Counted from the stretch's first letter, positions 1 through 7,355 are shown. The stretch is DNA of 57,207 nucleotides from an uncultured Bacteroidota bacterium (GCA_902512755.1 CABXKB010000008.1:1-57207), one strand, 5' to 3'. The notes: generated from the letters alone by a model not told the origin. Numbers and translations are program-made.

Positions 1-344
1 TTATTTTCTACTGTAGATTTGATTTTATTAGCAATTGACTTTAATAATTTTCTTTTGCCATAGAATTCATTTAAAACCGCCTTGTCAAGTTTACTACCAC
101 CTTTTAATCCAACTCCTTCATATTCAGGGTCATAATATTTGAAATTACCAAGTTTTAAATTTACACCGTTTGCGTTTCGAAATTTTTCCTGGTCTGGTCG
201 ATATATGTGTATAGGTAAACGGTTCAATAATTCAGATAATTTGATTACTTCTGGATTATTTGAGTTCATTTCTCCTGATTCTAAATCATAATATAAATCA
301 AGAGCTAAAATCACCTCATCTCTATGCCATTTTGGATTTCTCAT
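1..344 (-). CDS. HNH-type endonuclease, N-terminal part (cut by window edge)
   Basis: The reverse strand is open from an ATG at 344 to the window edge, 114 codons, and continues outside. The start (MRNPKWHRDE), the NPEVIKLSELLNRLP segment, KFRNANGV and YEGVGLKGG are the pattern of the N-terminal half of McrA/HNH restriction-type endonucleases, which read the DNA substrate before a C-terminal HNH domain. The nuclease domain itself lies outside the window, so activity cannot be judged. It is transcribed away from the cassette array. Family assignment rests on recognition of the N-terminal pattern only. Confidence 0.7.
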   Translation of the reverse strand, partial: MRNPKWHRDEVILALDLYYDLESGEMNSNNPEVIKLSELLNRLPIHIYRPDQEKFRNANGVNLKLGNFKYYDPEYEGVGLKGGSKLDKAVLNEFYGKRKLLKSIANKIKSTVEN

Positions 345-399
345 AACTTATGTTATACATTTTATACAAATGTAATTATTCTCACTCATCATATTTTTT

Positions 400-454
400 G
401 GCTATATACCATTATATGCACTCTAGTCTCAAAAGAAAAGTGGATTTAATTTTA
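400..454 (-). repeat. Left copy of a 55-bp inverted repeat framing the array
   Basis: Positions 431-454 are a perfect 24-base reverse complement of 10436-10459 (core AAATTAAATCCACTTTTC). The match continues without gaps for another 31 bases at lower identity and closes with GGCTATATA at 400-408 against TATATAGCC at 10482-10490. This copy lies just 3' of the EEP gene, as the right copy lies just 3' of the repeat-domain protein gene. It could be the end of a mobile unit or a second kind of gene-associated repeat. Confidence 0.75.
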
Positions 455-471
455 GGGACGGGGGTCTAATT

Positions 472-1200
472 TCAAAGTTTTAGATTGGAATTTTTGAGGT
501 TTTTTAACTCAAGTGTCATCATTGAATGGTCACTAATTTTTTTTTCTCTGAATGAATGTCTATAAGAGCAATTAGCAATATTTCCAGTGATTGAATTAGA
601 CACAAAAAAATGGTCTATCCTAAACCCATTTCCTGCATTACTATACCAGCTATATTCTTTTTTTTGGCCGTTTATTAACCTCCATGCATCAACCATTCCA
701 CTTTTTTCTAGTTTATCTAAATATTCGGAGCAATAAAATGAGCCTGCTTTTTCGTCTATGAAGTGCTTCCCTGTATTTAAATCACCTGCTATAATAATAT
801 TCTCTTTTTTGTTGGTTTTTATTTCTTTTAAAAGAAATTCAAAAACATCTTTTTTAAGATTTTTTTGAGGAAAATAACAGCCATAAATCGACAATTCTGA
901 AAATTTAATTTTAATGACTCTTTGTTTATGTTCTTCTAATTCAGAAAACAATTCAGGCTCATGTTTAATTTTACTTGCGATGAGGATTGAGTTTATCCTT
1001 TGCTCCGTTTCAACAGTCTTAATATATGTGTAACCAAGTTGTTTTAAAAAATATAATATTTCTGAGCCATTAGAATTGTTCCTAAACTCGGTAATAACGT
1101 AGACATCGCTTCTTGAATTATTTTTTAAGACGCCCAGAATATCATTTACTCTTTTTCCCCCTCCGTGTCTTATGTTCCATGTACTAATTATCATATCCAA
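472..1200 (-). CDS. Endonuclease/exonuclease/phosphatase (EEP) family protein
   Basis: The 242-residue product shows the EEP superfamily motifs in order: STWNIRHGG near the N-terminus (metal-binding Asn), a GDLNTG motif near residue 140, IDHFFVS near residue 195 and SDHSMM near residue 225 (catalytic Asp-His). Members are Mg-dependent DNases or phosphodiesterases. There is no signal peptide, so it is probably cytoplasmic. It is a single gene on the reverse strand between the HNH gene and the tRNA. Substrate is unknown; a DNA-repair or nuclease role is an inference from the family. The start chosen is the ATG at 1200. Confidence 0.85.
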   Translation of the reverse strand: MDMIISTWNIRHGGGKRVNDILGVLKNNSRSDVYVITEFRNNSNGSEILYFLKQLGYTYIKTVETEQRINSILIASKIKHEPELFSELEEHKQRVIKIKFSELSIYGCYFPQKNLKKDVFEFLLKEIKTNKKENIIIAGDLNTGKHFIDEKAGSFYCSEYLDKLEKSGMVDAWRLINGQKKEYSWYSNAGNGFRIDHFFVSNSITGNIANCSYRHSFREKKISDHSMMTLELKNLKNSNLKL

Positions 1201-1287
1201 ATGTATTAAAATGTAAATGATTTATTGAAAACATGGCTTAATAGTAAGATTTTTATAGCCAATCAGGGACAAATATAGGGACAAATA

Positions 1288-1323
1288 AGAAAAGGCGCTA
1301 ACAGGACATTCTCTGTTAACGCC
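1288..1323 (-). terminator. Rho-independent terminator of the tRNA gene
   Basis: On the reverse strand the sequence just after the tRNA forms a stem of GGCG(T)TAACAG with CTGTTA(G)CGCC (1294-1304 and 1313-1323), followed by TTTTCTT. Placement ten bases after the tRNA 3' end fits its terminator. Two copies of GGGACAAATA lie just beyond it (1265-1287). Confidence 0.75.
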
Positions 1324-1332
1324 TATCTTTGT

Positions 1333-1409
1333 TGGTGGTCCCACCTGGGCTCGAACCAGGGACCAACTGATTATGAGTCAGCTACTCTAACCAACTGAGC
1401 TATAGGACC
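1333..1409 (-). tRNA. tRNA with CAT anticodon (elongator Met or Ile2)
   Basis: On the reverse strand the 77 bases fold as a standard tRNA. The acceptor stem is GGTCCTA with TGGGACC, the D-arm contains AGCTCAGTTGGTTAGAG, the anticodon stem-loop is CTGA-CTCATAA-TCAG with anticodon CAT, the T-arm contains GGTTCGAGCC, and CCA is encoded. CAT serves both elongator methionine tRNA and the lysidine-modified Ile2 tRNA. The GGTCC start and the CTCATAA loop are compatible with either, and sequence reading alone does not settle it. The gene sits at the edge of the cassette region. Confidence 0.93.
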
Positions 1410-1575
1410 TGTATCAATGTTTATAGTGCTTACGATGATTTTTAAGGGTTGCCCTCTTAAGCGTCAATGTGAAAACATGTTTTGCAAAACTAGCACTTGC
1501 AACATTTCAAACATCTTTTGCGAAAATAACACTAATTACGTCAATTAGAAAACATTTTTATTTTATGCAATTCAA

Positions 1576-1713
1576 TTAATTATTATTCAACCATTTGTTA
1601 AATTCATCAGCTTTAGTTAATATATTATCAACAGGTATTTTATCTGCTACAGCTAAATCTTTAGCATAGCTTAATGTAAATATTCCTATTACTTTGTCTT
1701 TAAAGTTTTTCAT
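1576..1713 (-). CDS. Small hypothetical protein (45 aa)
   Basis: The reverse strand codes for a 45-residue protein starting MKNFKDKVIGIF and ending NKWLNNN, from an ATG at 1713 to a TAA at 1576-1578. The codon use and charged, helix-prone sequence look like a real small protein, and nothing else occupies this gap. No family is recognised, and there is no signal peptide or membrane segment. It lies between the tRNA and the first array repeat and is preceded on its own strand by a terminator-like hairpin at 1741-1766. It may be a remnant or a very small free-standing gene. Confidence 0.45.
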   Translation of the reverse strand: MKNFKDKVIGIFTLSYAKDLAVADKIPVDNILTKADEFNKWLNNN

Positions 1714-1740
1714 TTTGTTTAGAATTAAATCTAAAGCTAC

Positions 1741-1766
1741 AAAAAAACCCCCTCTATGAAAAGGGG
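1741..1766 (-). terminator. Terminator-like hairpin, reverse strand
   Basis: CCCCCT and AGGGGG pair around a short AT loop, with a run of seven A on the forward strand that becomes the T-tract on the reverse strand. No reverse-strand gene lies directly upstream of it, so it may belong to a lost module. Confidence 0.5.
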
Positions 1767-1802
1767 GAAACTGGAAACGCTAATTTTTAGAGTCTATCCA
1801 CC

Positions 1803-1923
1803 CATCATAATAAGCTATAAAAAGGGGCATAACCTCTTCATTAAGTTCAGAAAGAAAAATACGGAGTAGAGATATTGTAGAGTTTTCTATATTAGCACCT
1901 TAATTAATCATAAATCAATTAAA
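1803..1923 (+). repeat. Array repeat A (core plus leader)
   Basis: First copy of the array repeat. The core contains CATTAAGTTCAG, then CGGAGTAGAGATATTGTAGA, and the shared leader ends TAAATCAATTAAA directly before the ATG at 1924. The 5' part differs from other copies by an extra AT-rich stretch (1809-1823) between ATCATA and GGCATA. Confidence 0.85.
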
Positions 1924-2439
1924 ATGAAAAGCAAACATTTTTTTCTAGTAACAACAGTGTTTTCACTTTTTTTAACTAGCTGTAATATAAGTCAAAATAC
2001 TACTAAACTAATTGAGGAAAATCAAGTAGGAATAATAAAAGGAGATGATTTTAGGTCTAAAGCGATGATAAAGTTTACAGACGCTTATGTTAAAAACGAC
2101 TTGAATAGTATGTCTGATTTATTCACCCCTGATGCAAATATAATGGTGAATGATTCAAATTTAACGTTCCCCGAAATGGCAGCGGGGTTTTCAAGTGGAC
2201 ATAATTACTTTGAAAATATCCGCCACGAGGAAAGAGATGCTTTTACTATGCATTATAGAGAAGGGGATATCGCTGGAAATATTTTTACTCATTATTGGTA
2301 TACATGGAAGGCAACCAGCAAGAAAACTGGAGAAGAACTTTCTATTAGAGGCTATGCCTGGATGAAGTGGAGCGGGGATAAAGTTGAAGCAATGTATAAT
2401 GCTTTTGACCCTACTTTATACAATGCTTCAATAGAATAG
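1924..2439 (+). CDS. NTF2/SnoaL-like lipoprotein
   Basis: This is a 171-residue lipoprotein precursor with a lipobox ending at Cys20 (LTSC). Residues about 45-165 look like an NTF2/SnoaL-type cone fold: KAMIKFTDAYVKNDLNSM, then DLFTPDANI, and late YAWMKWSGDKVEAMYNAFD. Such folds bind small ligands or act as isomerases or lyases. No catalytic residue can be assigned, so function is open. It is the first module of the array, reading off the leader of repeat A. A decayed terminator-like sequence at 2445-2476 and repeat B follow it. Confidence 0.75.
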   Translation: MKSKHFFLVTTVFSLFLTSCNISQNTTKLIEENQVGIIKGDDFRSKAMIKFTDAYVKNDLNSMSDLFTPDANIMVNDSNLTFPEMAAGFSSGHNYFENIRHEERDAFTMHYREGDIAGNIFTHYWYTWKATSKKTGEELSIRGYAWMKWSGDKVEAMYNAFDPTLYNASIE

Positions 2440-2490
2440 CATTTCAAGTTAATACCCCCTGCCAAGTGGAATGGGTTTTTCATATAGCCT

Positions 2491-2589
2491 AAATCATCGA
2501 AAAATAATCTTCATCAAGTTCAAGAAGAAAAACACGGAGTAGAGATAGAGTTTTATATATTAATAGCTTATTAATCATAAATCAATTAA
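2491..2589 (+). repeat. Array repeat B (core plus leader)
   Basis: Begins AAATCATCG and contains GTTCAAGAAGAAAAACACGG and GTAGAGAT, with ATTGT deleted before the leader. The leader ends ATCATAAATCAATTAA at the ATG of the next gene. The bases just before it (ATATAGCCTAAA, 2483-2494) also occur at the outer edge of the right inverted repeat near 10483. Confidence 0.9.
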
Positions 2590-3528
2590 ATGAAATATTT
2601 CATTCTAATAATTTTATTTTCTTCATTTTCAATAGCCCAAACAAATGATAAGGATTTGGAGGCTTTTAGAAAAGTAGAAAAAGATGTTGAAAATAATCTT
2701 ACTGAAGAGGTCGTAAAGATCAATGATACTTTTTTTATGATCAAACCTATAGGCGGTGTAGCTGGAAATATAGGAGTTTTTATTTCTGATAAAGGGTTGG
2801 TTTTAGTTGATGATCAATGGGAAATTATTGAGGATTTAATTTTAGAAACCATTAAATCAATAAGTAAAAAAGAGGTAAGTTTTATAATAAACACTCATTT
2901 TCATTACGATCACGTAGATGGAAATAAAGCTTTTGGGAAAAAAGGAATACCGATTGTTTCTCACGAAAATGTTAGGAAAAGACTCAAAAGGAAAACAAAG
3001 CTTTATGGTCATCCCCAGCACAATTACAATATGGTCCAAGATAAATACCCAGATTACGCATTGCCCTCAACTGTCTACAATTCAACTATGAAAATTTATA
3101 TTGATGATGAAGAAATACAGCTTTCAAATTTTGGCCCCGGTCATACGGATGGCGACACAATAGTCTTCTTTAAAAAAAACAATGTGATACACGCTGGGGA
3201 TTCATTTGTAACATATGGCTACCCTTTTGTTGATTTAAATGACGGAGGTAGCTTTAAGGGATTCATTAATATCTTAAGTCAAATTATTGCTATTTCTAAT
3301 GGTCAAACAAAAATAATTCCTGGACACGGACCTGTTTGTGATATTAACGATGTCATAACCCTAAAAAATATTCTTCAAGAGCATTATGAAATTACCGAAA
3401 AAGGATTTACAGAAGGTTTGTCTGTAGAACAAATAATGGCTGAAATCAAATCAGAATTAAATGGCCCAGGAAATATAACTAAAGAGGATTTTATTAAAAA
3501 TATTATTTATGATTTAAAAATAAACTAA
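2590..3528 (+). CDS. Secreted metallo-beta-lactamase-fold hydrolase
   Basis: The 312-residue protein has a short signal peptide (MKYFILIILFSSFSIAQ). The metal-binding motif HFHYDHVDGN lies near residue 103, with FGPGHTDGDT near 185 (third metal His), HAGDSF near 206 and IIPGHGP near 250. This is the complete ligand set of the MBL superfamily, so a zinc-dependent periplasmic hydrolase is likely. The Gly-rich IGGVAGNIGVF start of the domain resembles the quinoprotein-relay/class B-like secreted group, but no substrate can be named. It is a single-gene module between repeats B and C. Confidence 0.85.
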   Translation: MKYFILIILFSSFSIAQTNDKDLEAFRKVEKDVENNLTEEVVKINDTFFMIKPIGGVAGNIGVFISDKGLVLVDDQWEIIEDLILETIKSISKKEVSFIINTHFHYDHVDGNKAFGKKGIPIVSHENVRKRLKRKTKLYGHPQHNYNMVQDKYPDYALPSTVYNSTMKIYIDDEEIQLSNFGPGHTDGDTIVFFKKNNVIHAGDSFVTYGYPFVDLNDGGSFKGFINILSQIIAISNGQTKIIPGHGPVCDINDVITLKNILQEHYEITEKGFTEGLSVEQIMAEIKSELNGPGNITKEDFIKNIIYDLKIN

Positions 3529-3630
3529 ATCATAGTCATATTCTCTTCATTAAGTTCAGGAAGAAAAACGCATGGTAGAGATATTGTAGATTTTTTATAT
3601 TAGCAGCTTATTAATCATAAATCAATTAAA
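3527..3630 (+). repeat. Array repeat C (core plus leader)
   Basis: Starts at AAATCATAG, overlapping the stop codon of the preceding gene by two bases. Here the palindrome is easiest to see. Arm 3527-3546 pairs with 3577-3593 in blocks of 5, 2, 2, 3 and 4 base pairs, 16 in all. Unpaired bases A, GT and T lie on the first arm and one on the second, with a 30-base loop. The leader runs to the ATG at 3631. Confidence 0.9.
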
Positions 3631-4404
3631 ATGAAAAAAATAATTCTTTGCTTTCTTACTCTTACTATAGTGAATTTTATAACTGCACAACAAGTTGCTG
3701 TAGCAGACTTTATTCATCTTGAAGAAGGAGTAGATTCTGATTACAATACTTTAGAAAAAATCTGGAGGCCATTCCATAATAGTGAGATAAAAGCTGGCAA
3801 AAAAATGTTTTGGGCTGTCTGGAAAATAGATAATGGACCCGAAATGGAGAAAGCCCCCGACTATGTTGTATTTAATATTTTTAAAGATGAGAATCAACAA
3901 AAAAGTTATATGAAAAATTGGGATGGAGATACGTCAAGAAAAAAGATTGAATCTCTGAATAGAGGAAAATATTCAAAATCTACGATTAAGAATATTATGA
4001 ATAAAAAAATAAAAAATGAAGTTCGTAGCTATACCATAAAAATTCTACACCAAACAGTTATGACAGGGGGAGAAGCTAAAATTGGAGATAAAATTTCAAT
4101 GGGTGCGATGAGAGAAAAAAGTGATGACTATGAGGAGTTTGAAATGAATGTTTTTTTACCAATGTGGGAAAAGCAATTATTAAACGGTAAAATTAGTCAA
4201 TGGTCTTTCGCAAAGGTGATTGACAAAAATGAAGCTGCAAATGACGTTACACATATGACTTTTATTTTTAGAAACAAAGCTAATCCTAGAGATGTTATGT
4301 TTATGCCTAACAATGAATGGTTAAGTAATAAAATTGTAGAGCAAGGATTGACGACAAGAGAATTTTGGCCCTCAGAGGCTACTCTAGTTTATATGTCAAA
4401 CTAG
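3631..4404 (+). CDS. Secreted protein of unknown function, probable dimeric alpha/beta-barrel type
   Basis: This is a 257-residue exported protein with signal peptide MKKIILCFLTLTIVNFITAQ. No family is firmly recognised. Two segments (about 25-100 and 140-230) show alternating strands and amphipathic helices, with WAVWKID and MWEKQLLNGKISQWSFAKV. The latter aligns by eye with FWRFSNRITEVYKKH in the module at 8201, so the two are probably paralogues, perhaps of an ABM/EthD-like ferredoxin-type fold. A strong terminator (4447-4473) follows and then repeat D. Confidence 0.65.
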   Translation: MKKIILCFLTLTIVNFITAQQVAVADFIHLEEGVDSDYNTLEKIWRPFHNSEIKAGKKMFWAVWKIDNGPEMEKAPDYVVFNIFKDENQQKSYMKNWDGDTSRKKIESLNRGKYSKSTIKNIMNKKIKNEVRSYTIKILHQTVMTGGEAKIGDKISMGAMREKSDDYEEFEMNVFLPMWEKQLLNGKISQWSFAKVIDKNEAANDVTHMTFIFRNKANPRDVMFMPNNEWLSNKIVEQGLTTREFWPSEATLVYMSN

Positions 4405-4446
4405 AAAATTAGCATCCTTCCCAGACGTGTGAATTTTAATATTATT

Positions 4447-4473
4447 ACCCCTAGTCTATTCTAGGGGTTTTTT
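4447..4473 (+). terminator. Rho-independent terminator
   Basis: ACCCCTAG pairs perfectly with CTAGGGGT around a 6-base loop and is followed by T's. It closes the 3631-4404 module, and repeat D begins immediately after the T-run, giving the order gene, terminator, repeat. Confidence 0.9.
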
Positions 4474-4474
4474 A

Positions 4475-4537
4475 TATCATAGGCATATTCTCTTCATTAT
4501 GTTCAGTAAGAAAAACAATTAGTAGAGATATTGTAGG
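4475..4537 (+). repeat. Array repeat D (core only)
   Basis: The core runs from ATCATAGGCATATTCTCT to AGTAGAGATATTGTAG. After that the sequence differs from the shared leader, so this module has its own 30-base leader. This helps define the right boundary of the repeat core. Confidence 0.88.
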
Positions 4538-4567
4538 TAAATTTAAATATCTAAAAAAACCAACACT

Positions 4568-5422
4568 ATGAAAAAGTTATTTACACTAATAGCAATATTG
4601 TTTATTACTACACCTGCATATGCTCAAGAAAAAATATTCTTAGACTATCAAAAATGGGAATTAAAATCATTCAAAGAAAACAGGGTTCTTATTTCAGAGC
4701 AAGAAGGCGTATGGCTAGATAATATATCCGAACCTGAAATGGACTTATATAAAGCTCAAGGAAATTCTATAACAGATAAAACTATGATAATTTGCCCTGG
4801 AGGAGGTCTTTTTTTTAGTGCTTATGAAAAAGAAGGGGTTAAACTAGCAAAAAAATTAGCTTTAAATGGAATTACTGCAATTGTCTTAAAGTATAGAACA
4901 TATCCAAGAAAAGGTTCTGTAATAGAATGGGCTGGAACATTATCGGATAAACCTCAAGTGGAAATAGATAGTGCCAAAATTATACTCCCATTTTCTACAA
5001 AAGATGCTTTAACAGCAATAGAAGTAATGAGAGAAAAAGCAGCGAAATACAATATTAATCCTAATAAAATTGGATTGATGGGATTCTCTGCAGGAGGAGC
5101 AGTAACTATGGAAGCTGCATATACTTCAACCTCAAAAAATCAACCAAATTTTATTGCACCGATTTATCCTTGGATGGATATTGTTGAAGGACAAAAGGTT
5201 CCTAGCAATAACCCTCCTGCATTTATTGCCTGTGCAAATAATGACGAATTTAGAGAGATTCCTACTTCAAGTGTTCAAATTTACCAGGACTGGATTCAAG
5301 CGGAAGCAAAAGTAGAGCTTCATATGTTTAGTGATGGGGGTCACGGATTTGGGATGAATAAAATAAATTCTCCAGTTGATAGATGGTCTCAATTATTGGT
5401 TGATTGGATATTAGCTCTTTAA
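4568..5422 (+). CDS. Secreted alpha/beta hydrolase (esterase/lipase type)
   Basis: The 284-residue protein has signal peptide MKKLFTLIAILFITTPAYAQ. Features of the alpha/beta hydrolase fold are the oxyanion loop ICPGGGL near residue 77, nucleophile elbow GFSAGG near residue 176, a probable acid in NNDEF near 218 and the catalytic His in GGHGFG near 260. The arrangement resembles acetyl-esterase or xylan-esterase type enzymes acting in the periplasm, and the substrate is not readable. It is a single-gene module with its own leader between repeats D and E. Confidence 0.85.
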   Translation: MKKLFTLIAILFITTPAYAQEKIFLDYQKWELKSFKENRVLISEQEGVWLDNISEPEMDLYKAQGNSITDKTMIICPGGGLFFSAYEKEGVKLAKKLALNGITAIVLKYRTYPRKGSVIEWAGTLSDKPQVEIDSAKIILPFSTKDALTAIEVMREKAAKYNINPNKIGLMGFSAGGAVTMEAAYTSTSKNQPNFIAPIYPWMDIVEGQKVPSNNPPAFIACANNDEFREIPTSSVQIYQDWIQAEAKVELHMFSDGGHGFGMNKINSPVDRWSQLLVDWILAL

Positions 5423-5434
5423 CTTAATACATTC

Positions 5435-5500
5435 AAATCATAGGCATATCCTCTTATATAATTTCAGGAAGAAAAACACGGAGTAGAGATATTGTAGATT
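5435..5500 (+). repeat. Array repeat E (core only, before a reverse-strand gene)
   Basis: The core runs from AAATCATAGGCATATCCTCT to GTAGATT. The final bases overlap the stop codon (TTA on the forward strand, 5499-5501) of the reverse-oriented Bax-inhibitor-like gene. The repeat keeps its orientation although the next gene is inverted, which argues against a simple promoter or untranslated-region element. Confidence 0.9.
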
Positions 5501-6236
5501 ATTTTCTTGAATTAAGTTTTGCAAGTAATCTTAATATTTCAAGATATAACCAGATTAGGGTTACTAATAAACCAAATGCTCCATACCATTCCATAAACTT
5601 AGGGGCTCCTTTTTCAGCACCCTCTTCTATAAAATCAAAATCTAAAACTAGATTTAGAGAAGCAATTATTACTACAACAATACTAAAGCCAATACTAAAA
5701 GGAGAAGAGTTGTTGATACTCATAACTCCAAGTTCTGAACCAAAAAAACCCATTATAAAGTTTATTAAGTAAACTATTGTAATACCTCCTGTAGCTGCAA
5801 ATATTCCAAGTTTGAAATTTTCAGTTGCTTTTATATAACCAGATCTATAAGCGATCAATAACGAAACTAATATCCCTACTGTTAAGAGTATAGAGTTTGT
5901 TACTATACCATCATATAAAGAATTATACATATAAGATATTCCACCCAACATAGCACCTTCTAATACGGAATAAATAGGAACAGTAATCGGAGCCCATTCT
6001 TTTTTAAAAACAGTGATAATAGCTAATATGAATCCCCCTATTCCATATCCAATCAATAAAACGGGACTAATTGCATCAAAAGTAAAATAACCTGTTCCTA
6101 CAAGCAGCAAGAGACTTATTGCTGTTTTATTAACAGTGCCTTCAATAGTCATCTTATTATCAGATAAAATTGAATTAGTAAAAGTTTTATTTGAAAGAAC
6201 AGGATTGCCTGATCTTAAGGATAGATGTCTATTCAT
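5499..6236 (-). CDS. Bax inhibitor-1/YccA-like membrane protein
   Basis: The 245-residue protein has a short N-terminal tail (RSGNPVLSNKTF) and seven predicted membrane helices between about 40 and 240. The tail, the KEWAPITVPIYSVLEGAMLGGIS segment and the C-terminal LDFDFIEEGAEKGAPKFMEWYGAFGLLVTLIWLYLE pattern are those of the Bax1-I/YccA family. Relatives act as membrane calcium leak channels or protease modulators, and the role here is unknown. It is the only reverse-strand gene among the array modules. It has its own upstream region with a TATATTTG box. Confidence 0.88.
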   Translation of the reverse strand: MNRHLSLRSGNPVLSNKTFTNSILSDNKMTIEGTVNKTAISLLLLVGTGYFTFDAISPVLLIGYGIGGFILAIITVFKKEWAPITVPIYSVLEGAMLGGISYMYNSLYDGIVTNSILLTVGILVSLLIAYRSGYIKATENFKLGIFAATGGITIVYLINFIMGFFGSELGVMSINNSSPFSIGFSIVVVIIASLNLVLDFDFIEEGAEKGAPKFMEWYGAFGLLVTLIWLYLEILRLLAKLNSRK

Positions 6237-6260
6237 AATATTTTTTTAGCAAAATCAAAG

Positions 6261-6268
6261 CAAATATA
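6261..6268 (-). promoter_or_regulatory. Possible -7 box (TATATTTG) of the reverse-strand module
   Basis: On the reverse strand TATATTTG fits the Bacteroidota TAnnTTTG -7 element, about 25 bases before the start of the Bax-inhibitor-like gene. No convincing -33 TTG was found at the usual spacing. Confidence 0.4.
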
Positions 6269-6323
6269 TTATGTTAAGATAAATAAGACCTTATCTTATA
6301 CCAAGATTTTAAAGCGATCTCTT

Positions 6324-6423
6324 AAATCATCGGTATATCCTTTTCTTAAGTTCAGGAAGAAAAACACGGAGTAGAGATATTAAAGAGTTTTTATATATTC
6401 GTTGTAATCATAAATCAAACATA
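6324..6423 (+). repeat. Array repeat F (core plus diverged leader)
   Basis: The core from AAATCATCGGTATATCC through TTCAGGAAGAAAAACACGG to GTAGAGATATTA is well conserved. The leader keeps TAATCATAAATCAA before the ATG at 6424 but differs in the middle. Confidence 0.88.
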
Positions 6424-6618
6424 ATGAGAGATTTTTTTAAAAAGTACGGCGCAACTTTAACAATAATTTTTGCAGTGATATTGTTTATTTCTTCTGAATT
6501 ATTAAAAGGGATTCCACAATATTTAAATTATACGAATCTTATTATCTTTTTTATAATCTGCATAACTCCTGTAGGATTAAGTATATACTTCAATAACACA
6601 AAAAAAGATAATTCATAG
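6424..6618 (+). CDS. Small two-helix membrane protein
   Basis: A 64-residue protein with hydrophobic segments at about 11-29 and 37-55 and a charged tail (NNTKKDNS). No family is recognised. It reads from the leader of repeat F. Its last codon (TCA, Ser) and its TAG stop come from the first bases of repeat G (ATTCATAGG), so its C-terminus was probably set by the junction with the repeat. Its single-gene module setting supports it as a real gene. Confidence 0.6.
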   Translation: MRDFFKKYGATLTIIFAVILFISSELLKGIPQYLNYTNLIIFFIICITPVGLSIYFNNTKKDNS

Positions 6619-6708
6619 GCATATCCTCTTAATTAAGTTCAGCAAGAAAAACACTGAGTAGATATATTATAGAGTTTTTTATATTAGCAGCTTATTAATC
6701 ATAAATCA
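6610..6708 (+). repeat. Array repeat G (core plus leader)
   Basis: Begins AATTCATAGGCATATCCTCT, overlapping the end of the preceding gene, and carries the full shared leader (TTTTTTATATTAGCAGC, then TTAATCATAAATCA) up to the ATG at 6709. Confidence 0.9.
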
Positions 6709-7308
6709 ATGAAAAATTTATTTATAATGTTTTTATGCATTATAGTGTTTTCATGCTTCAAAACAGACATAGTGCAATTTGAGACCGCAAATACAGACCC
6801 TGCAACATTCGCAAGTGGCCAACAACTTCCTGTAGCTACTCGCAGTTATACAAATTTTTGTAATCCCAATGGATGGGGGAGAAAGGGTTGTGAGTTTTTA
6901 GCAAAATATGATGGTACATTTTGGGCAGATACTGAAAATTATTATAGCGACTTTTCAGATTTAAAATTTATAAACGACGTATATTTTGTATCCTTCTTTA
7001 ATATTGATAATGATGTTTCATATTGTAAAGGATGGAGAACAGGTGAAAACACTTACGATGGAATAAAATGGAATATAAAAATCACAAAAGATGGGTGGGA
7101 TGTTTTGTGGTTTGATTATGATTATTATGGGTTTAGCGATGAAATTGAATATACTATAACTTATAAATATGAAGTAATTGACAGCTTACTTCATTTTACA
7201 AGTACCGATAATCAAACATTTATTTTTAGTCCATCTGATAAAAATTATTCAAAAGATTATGTTGACACAGGCGAAATAATTGAATTACAAGGGTGTATGT
7301 TTTACTAA
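6709..7308 (+). CDS. Lipoprotein of unknown function
   Basis: This 199-residue lipoprotein precursor has its lipobox at VFSC (Cys16). The mature part is rich in Tyr, Trp, Phe and Asp (NYYSDFSDLKF, WFDYDYYGFSDEIEY) and carries several Cys (NFCNPNG, KGCEF, SYCKGW, LQGC), which could form disulfides in the periplasm or outside. No known domain is recognised; a beta-rich fold is likely. It reads from the shared leader of repeat G and is followed by a half copy of the repeat. Confidence 0.65.
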   Translation: MKNLFIMFLCIIVFSCFKTDIVQFETANTDPATFASGQQLPVATRSYTNFCNPNGWGRKGCEFLAKYDGTFWADTENYYSDFSDLKFINDVYFVSFFNIDNDVSYCKGWRTGENTYDGIKWNIKITKDGWDVLWFDYDYYGFSDEIEYTITYKYEVIDSLLHFTSTDNQTFIFSPSDKNYSKDYVDTGEIIELQGCMFY

Positions 7309-7315
7309 TTAGGAA

Positions 7316-7355
7316 AAATTAAACCACAGTCATATCTTCTTTATTAAGTTCAGGC
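7316..7355 (+). repeat. Array repeat H (truncated 5' half)
   Basis: Only the 5' half is present (CAGTCATATCTTCTTTATTAAG, then TTCAGG). After TTCAGG the sequence becomes unrelated, so the 3' palindrome arm and leader are lost. Confidence 0.7.

Noticed and set aside
1333-1409. tRNA gene as attachment site of an integrated element
   Set aside because: I found no second copy of the tRNA 3' end elsewhere in the window and no integrase.
1480-1491. 12-base palindrome GTTTTGCAAAAC upstream of the tRNA as an operator
   Set aside because: Single copy in AT-rich DNA, no regulator nearby and no second site, so it is not listed as a feature.
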